DNA of 64,000 nt from an uncultured Flavihumibacter sp. (GTDB lineage Bacteria; Bacteroidota; Bacteroidia; Chitinophagales; Chitinophagaceae): positions 310,001-374,000 of the forward strand of contig CABHOY010000075.1 in NCBI GenBank assembly GCA_902168105.1. The letters run 5' to 3'. Of this stretch, positions 61,942-64,000 are shown in pieces; position 1 is the stretch's first letter, and each line of letters begins with the position of its first letter. The notes beneath the pieces are model-generated. The model searched no databases. It was not told where the DNA came from and saw only the letters and a program-made list of their open reading frames with translations. Position numbers and translations under genes: made by a program.

Positions 61942-62255
61942 AAGACTTTGCACTGGGGGAAATGGGGCTGCTACCTAAAGAATTCTATGGTATGACCTGG
62001 ACGGATTATACCCGCGCTTCACAAGGCTATTGGTTACGTAATGGCCGGTTTATGGAGGGAATCAGGCGGCTGGCCTTCTACCTAGTTTTAGTGAACGGGA
62101 ATCCAAAGAAGACCAGATCGCTGAAAGAACATAAACTGTTCAAGGTTACTACCGATCTAACCGCGCTACCAGTGTCGATTCCACAGGAATTAAAAAGGGT
62201 AACAGCTGAAGAGCTGGAGGCAATTAAAAAACGATACCACAAAACAGATGGCTGA
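61890..62255 (+). CDS. Tail assembly chaperone extension (gpT-like, -1 frame)
   Basis: After the frameshift this frame adds 121 residues to the first 117 of the chaperone, for a fusion of about 238. The added part begins TAKSDAANQEKITWEEVKDF and continues LGEMGLLPKEFYGMTWTDYTRASQGYWLRNGRFMEGIRRLAFYLVL. The WEEVKDFALGEMGLLPKEFYGMT segment lies before the first ATG at 61962, so the conserved-looking domain would be cut if translation started there; this favours the fusion. The end overlaps the tape-measure start by 8 bases. Confidence 0.8.
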   Translation, partial: TAKSDAANQEKITWEEVKDFALGEMGLLPKEFYGMTWTDYTRASQGYWLRNGRFMEGIRRLAFYLVLVNGNPKKTRSLKEHKLFKVTTDLTALPVSIPQELKRVTAEELEAIKKRYHKTDG

Positions 62256-64000
62256 TACCGTAGGACTTAAATTATTACTTGAAGCGGAGATCAAAGAATT
62301 TGATTCAGCTATAGACGCGCTTGAAAAGCGAGTTGACGGCTTGTCCACGGGTATGGATCAGTTGTCATCATCTACTACCAATCTTAACAAAGGGTTTAAT
62401 AAACTTACTCCAGGAAGTCGGGCATCGCTCGCTGGTATAACAAACCTCGAAGATGCGGTTAAAAGTGGAGCTGCGATTTTTACCGGGTACGTTCATTCTC
62501 TGGAAGGAGTGGGAAAGGCCGCCGCTTCATCGATAGCCGGAAATCAAGCAGCAAGTTCAGCAGCGGAACAGGTTAGAGACGCGGTAGAAGGGGCGGCAGA
62601 AGGGAACGAATCTGTTACAGAATCAATCAGCGGTCCAGCTGGGGCGGCGGCGGCAACTGCTTTAATAACAGGTCTGTTTGTAAAATTTGCATTTTCAGGC
62701 TTGTCTTTAAGCCAGGTGTTAGAGGGAACCACTGTTGCGCTGTCTGAGACGGAGAAGGCTCAATCAGCTTTCAATAAGGAAATATCACAAAGCGAGGTTG
62801 ACGCCAAAGCAGAGATCAATACACTTGAATCATTGGTAGCCATTGCCAGTGACGAATTAAGGTCGAGGGAAGAGCGAACTTCTGCTGTTAAGGTGTTAAA
62901 CGATAAATACCCGGAATACCTAAAAAATCTCACAGATGAAAAAATAGGGACTGACGAGGCGACTACCGCTATTGCGAATCAGGTCGATTTGCTTTTAACG
63001 AAAAGTCAGGTGCTGGGCGCTCAAAAAGCATATGAAAAAGCATTAGGAGTTCAGGCCGAAGCGAGCTACAATGTGGAGCAAAAGCGTTTAGAGGCCCAGA
63101 AAGAAGCCACTGAACTGGCTGGTGGACAAACGAATTTCTTTAAAGAACAGGTGCGTCTGGTACGGGATGTTGTTAACTCGATCAAGGAGAATGGGATTAG
63201 CAACAAAGGATTTTCTATTATCGAAAAAGCTAGTAAGGATTTGACAGATGCCAACACGTTGGTAGATGTCTTCAAGTCAAACCTGGACAACATTATTGAT
63301 AGTGCTTCGGGAAAGGGATTTCTTGATAAAATACTCGGAAGTCCGGAAGCAAAGGACAAGCAAGAGAAAAAAGTAAAGACGGTTGCTGATGTTGTCAAGA
63401 CTTTAGATAGTGCGTTGACGGCAATAGATGCGCAGGCCGCCCTTACGGGTGCTACTTTCGACAGTGTTGCTAAAGACAAAATCACATCCTTACAAAAAGC
63501 GTTCGAGGACCTTATCAAACTGGGATTAAAACCAACTTCCCCTGAAATTCAGAACATAGCTACCCAAATGAATGCCCTGGGTGATAAGATACTCGGTGAT
63601 AAACCAATAGTCACTAAGCTGGTTCAGGGGCTTGGAAAGCAGGTAAAAACGACTAAAGTAAAAACACTTACGCCCGATGAGTTGTCAGGTATACTGGGAA
63701 TACCGAAAGGGAATAATCTATATCTGGATTACAAAGCCAAACCTGAAGTAGTATTCGAGGAAACACCAGGAATTGAACATGGCAAAGAAGCTGCTGCAAA
63801 TTTTGCCAAGAAAAACGCTGAAATAGCAGCGGCGGGGAAAGTAGCATTTGATAAAAACTACATACAGTGGGGGAACGCATTGGATCAGAACTTAGGTCCG
63901 GCTATCGTTGATCTTGGGTCTCAGATTCAGGGTGCTGTTTCATCTGCTGCAGTTGGAATAGGCGAAGCTATTGGAGGATTAATAACGGGTAAAAACGGCC
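62248..64000 (+). CDS. Tape-measure protein, N-terminal part (cut by window edge)
   Basis: An open frame starts at the ATG at 62248 and stays open to the window end, giving the first 584 residues. It is helical and alanine-rich with coiled-coil character (EAEIKEFDSAIDALEKRVDG), one hydrophobic stretch (PAGAAAATALITGLFVKFAF), and a module SREERTSAVKVLNDKYPEYLKNLTDEK that recurs in Bacteroidota tape measures. The protein sets tail length and may carry a host-entry function. It directly follows the chaperone pair, as expected. Confidence 0.92.
   Translation, partial: MADTVGLKLLLEAEIKEFDSAIDALEKRVDGLSTGMDQLSSSTTNLNKGFNKLTPGSRASLAGITNLEDAVKSGAAIFTGYVHSLEGVGKAAASSIAGNQAASSAAEQVRDAVEGAAEGNESVTESISGPAGAAAATALITGLFVKFAFSGLSLSQVLEGTTVALSETEKAQSAFNKEISQSEVDAKAEINTLESLVAIASDELRSREERTSAVKVLNDKYPEYLKNLTDEKIGTDEATTAIANQVDLLLTKSQVLGAQKAYEKALGVQAEASYNVEQKRLEAQKEATELAGGQTNFFKEQVRLVRDVVNSIKENGISNKGFSIIEKASKDLTDANTLVDVFKSNLDNIIDSASGKGFLDKILGSPEAKDKQEKKVKTVADVVKTLDSALTAIDAQAALTGATFDSVAKDKITSLQKAFEDLIKLGLKPTSPEIQNIATQMNALGDKILGDKPIVTKLVQGLGKQVKTTKVKTLTPDELSGILGIPKGNNLYLDYKAKPEVVFEETPGIEHGKEAAANFAKKNAEIAAAGKVAFDKNYIQWGNALDQNLGPAIVDLGSQIQGAVSSAAVGIGEAIGGLITGKNG

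Larger units (their letters stand above)
41069..64000 (+). mobile_element. Prophage (HK97-type head), left end to window edge
   Basis: Integrase, repressor/early switch, antirepressor, DnaB helicase, terminase, portal, prohead protease, major capsid, connectors, tail tube and tape measure occur in canonical order with short gaps and overlaps. The left boundary lies in 41069-41192, between the RNA methyltransferase stop and the integrase start; no tRNA gene is there. The right end is beyond the window, so attachment-site repeats cannot be compared. Every essential gene read appears intact, which suggests a functional or recent prophage. Confidence 0.95.

Noticed and set aside
61962-62255. Stand-alone gene starting at the ATG at 61962
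   Set aside because: The same frame is open for 24 codons upstream to the A9 run and the upstream part looks like coding sequence, so a -1 frameshift fusion explains it better.
1-64000. CRISPR arrays, rRNA genes, tRNA genes and insertion sequences
   Set aside because: I looked for regularly spaced repeats, tRNA-like cloverleaf ends and transposase motifs and saw none.

Overview
The window looks like a chromosome segment of a Bacteroidota bacterium, most likely Chitinophaga or a close relative in Chitinophagaceae. The evidence is four SusC/SusD outer-membrane transporter pairs, a FecI-FecR type sigma/anti-sigma pair, -7 elements of the TAnnTTTG kind, starts that mostly lack a Shine-Dalgarno, and the general protein style. 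Identifications come from reading motifs in the sequence; no database search was possible.

Positions 1-6172 hold ordinary host genes: a partial DUF6702-type gene, a HupE/UreJ-like membrane protein, a secreted M1 metallopeptidase, an Arc-like repressor next to an SPFH (band 7) protein with a striking palindrome over their promoter region, a secreted esterase, and a small unknown two-gene unit. Positions 6367-21492 are on the minus strand: a lipoprotein with a c-heme motif, SusD/SusC pair 1, SusD/SusC pair 2 (whose SusC carries the STN signalling domain), FecR, an ECF sigma factor and an AraC regulator. The order sigma-FecR-STN SusC suggests that pair 2 is a self-sensing transport locus.

Positions 21750-37793 hold a LacI-type regulator followed by two paralogous plus-strand loci. 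Locus A is SusC-SusD-redoxin-copper monooxygenase and locus B is SusC-SusD-copper monooxygenase. The enzyme in each locus fuses a c-type heme domain (CTPCH) to a module that keeps the full set and spacing of the six copper ligands of peptidylglycine alpha-hydroxylating / dopamine beta-monooxygenases. This pairing of TonB-dependent uptake with a predicted heme/copper hydroxylase, duplicated in tandem, is the best candidate for an undescribed system here. mutS and an SpoU-family RNA methyltransferase close the host part.

From about 41.1 kb to the right edge lies an apparently intact prophage with an HK97-type head and a long non-contractile or similar tail, cut by the window end. Its order is integrase, lysogeny genes and a divergent repressor/early switch, antirepressor, DUF1376 replication protein, DnaB helicase, small early genes, terminase small and large subunits, portal, MuF-like protein, prohead protease, major capsid, connectors, tail tube, a tail-assembly chaperone pair joined by a probable -1 ribosomal frameshift on an A9 run, and the tape-measure protein. 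Its regulatory DNA includes an 11-bp inverted repeat abutting the integrase start, a three-half-site operator at the repressor, and an exact 16-nt repeat downstream of two predicted promoters that flank the terminase-portal block.
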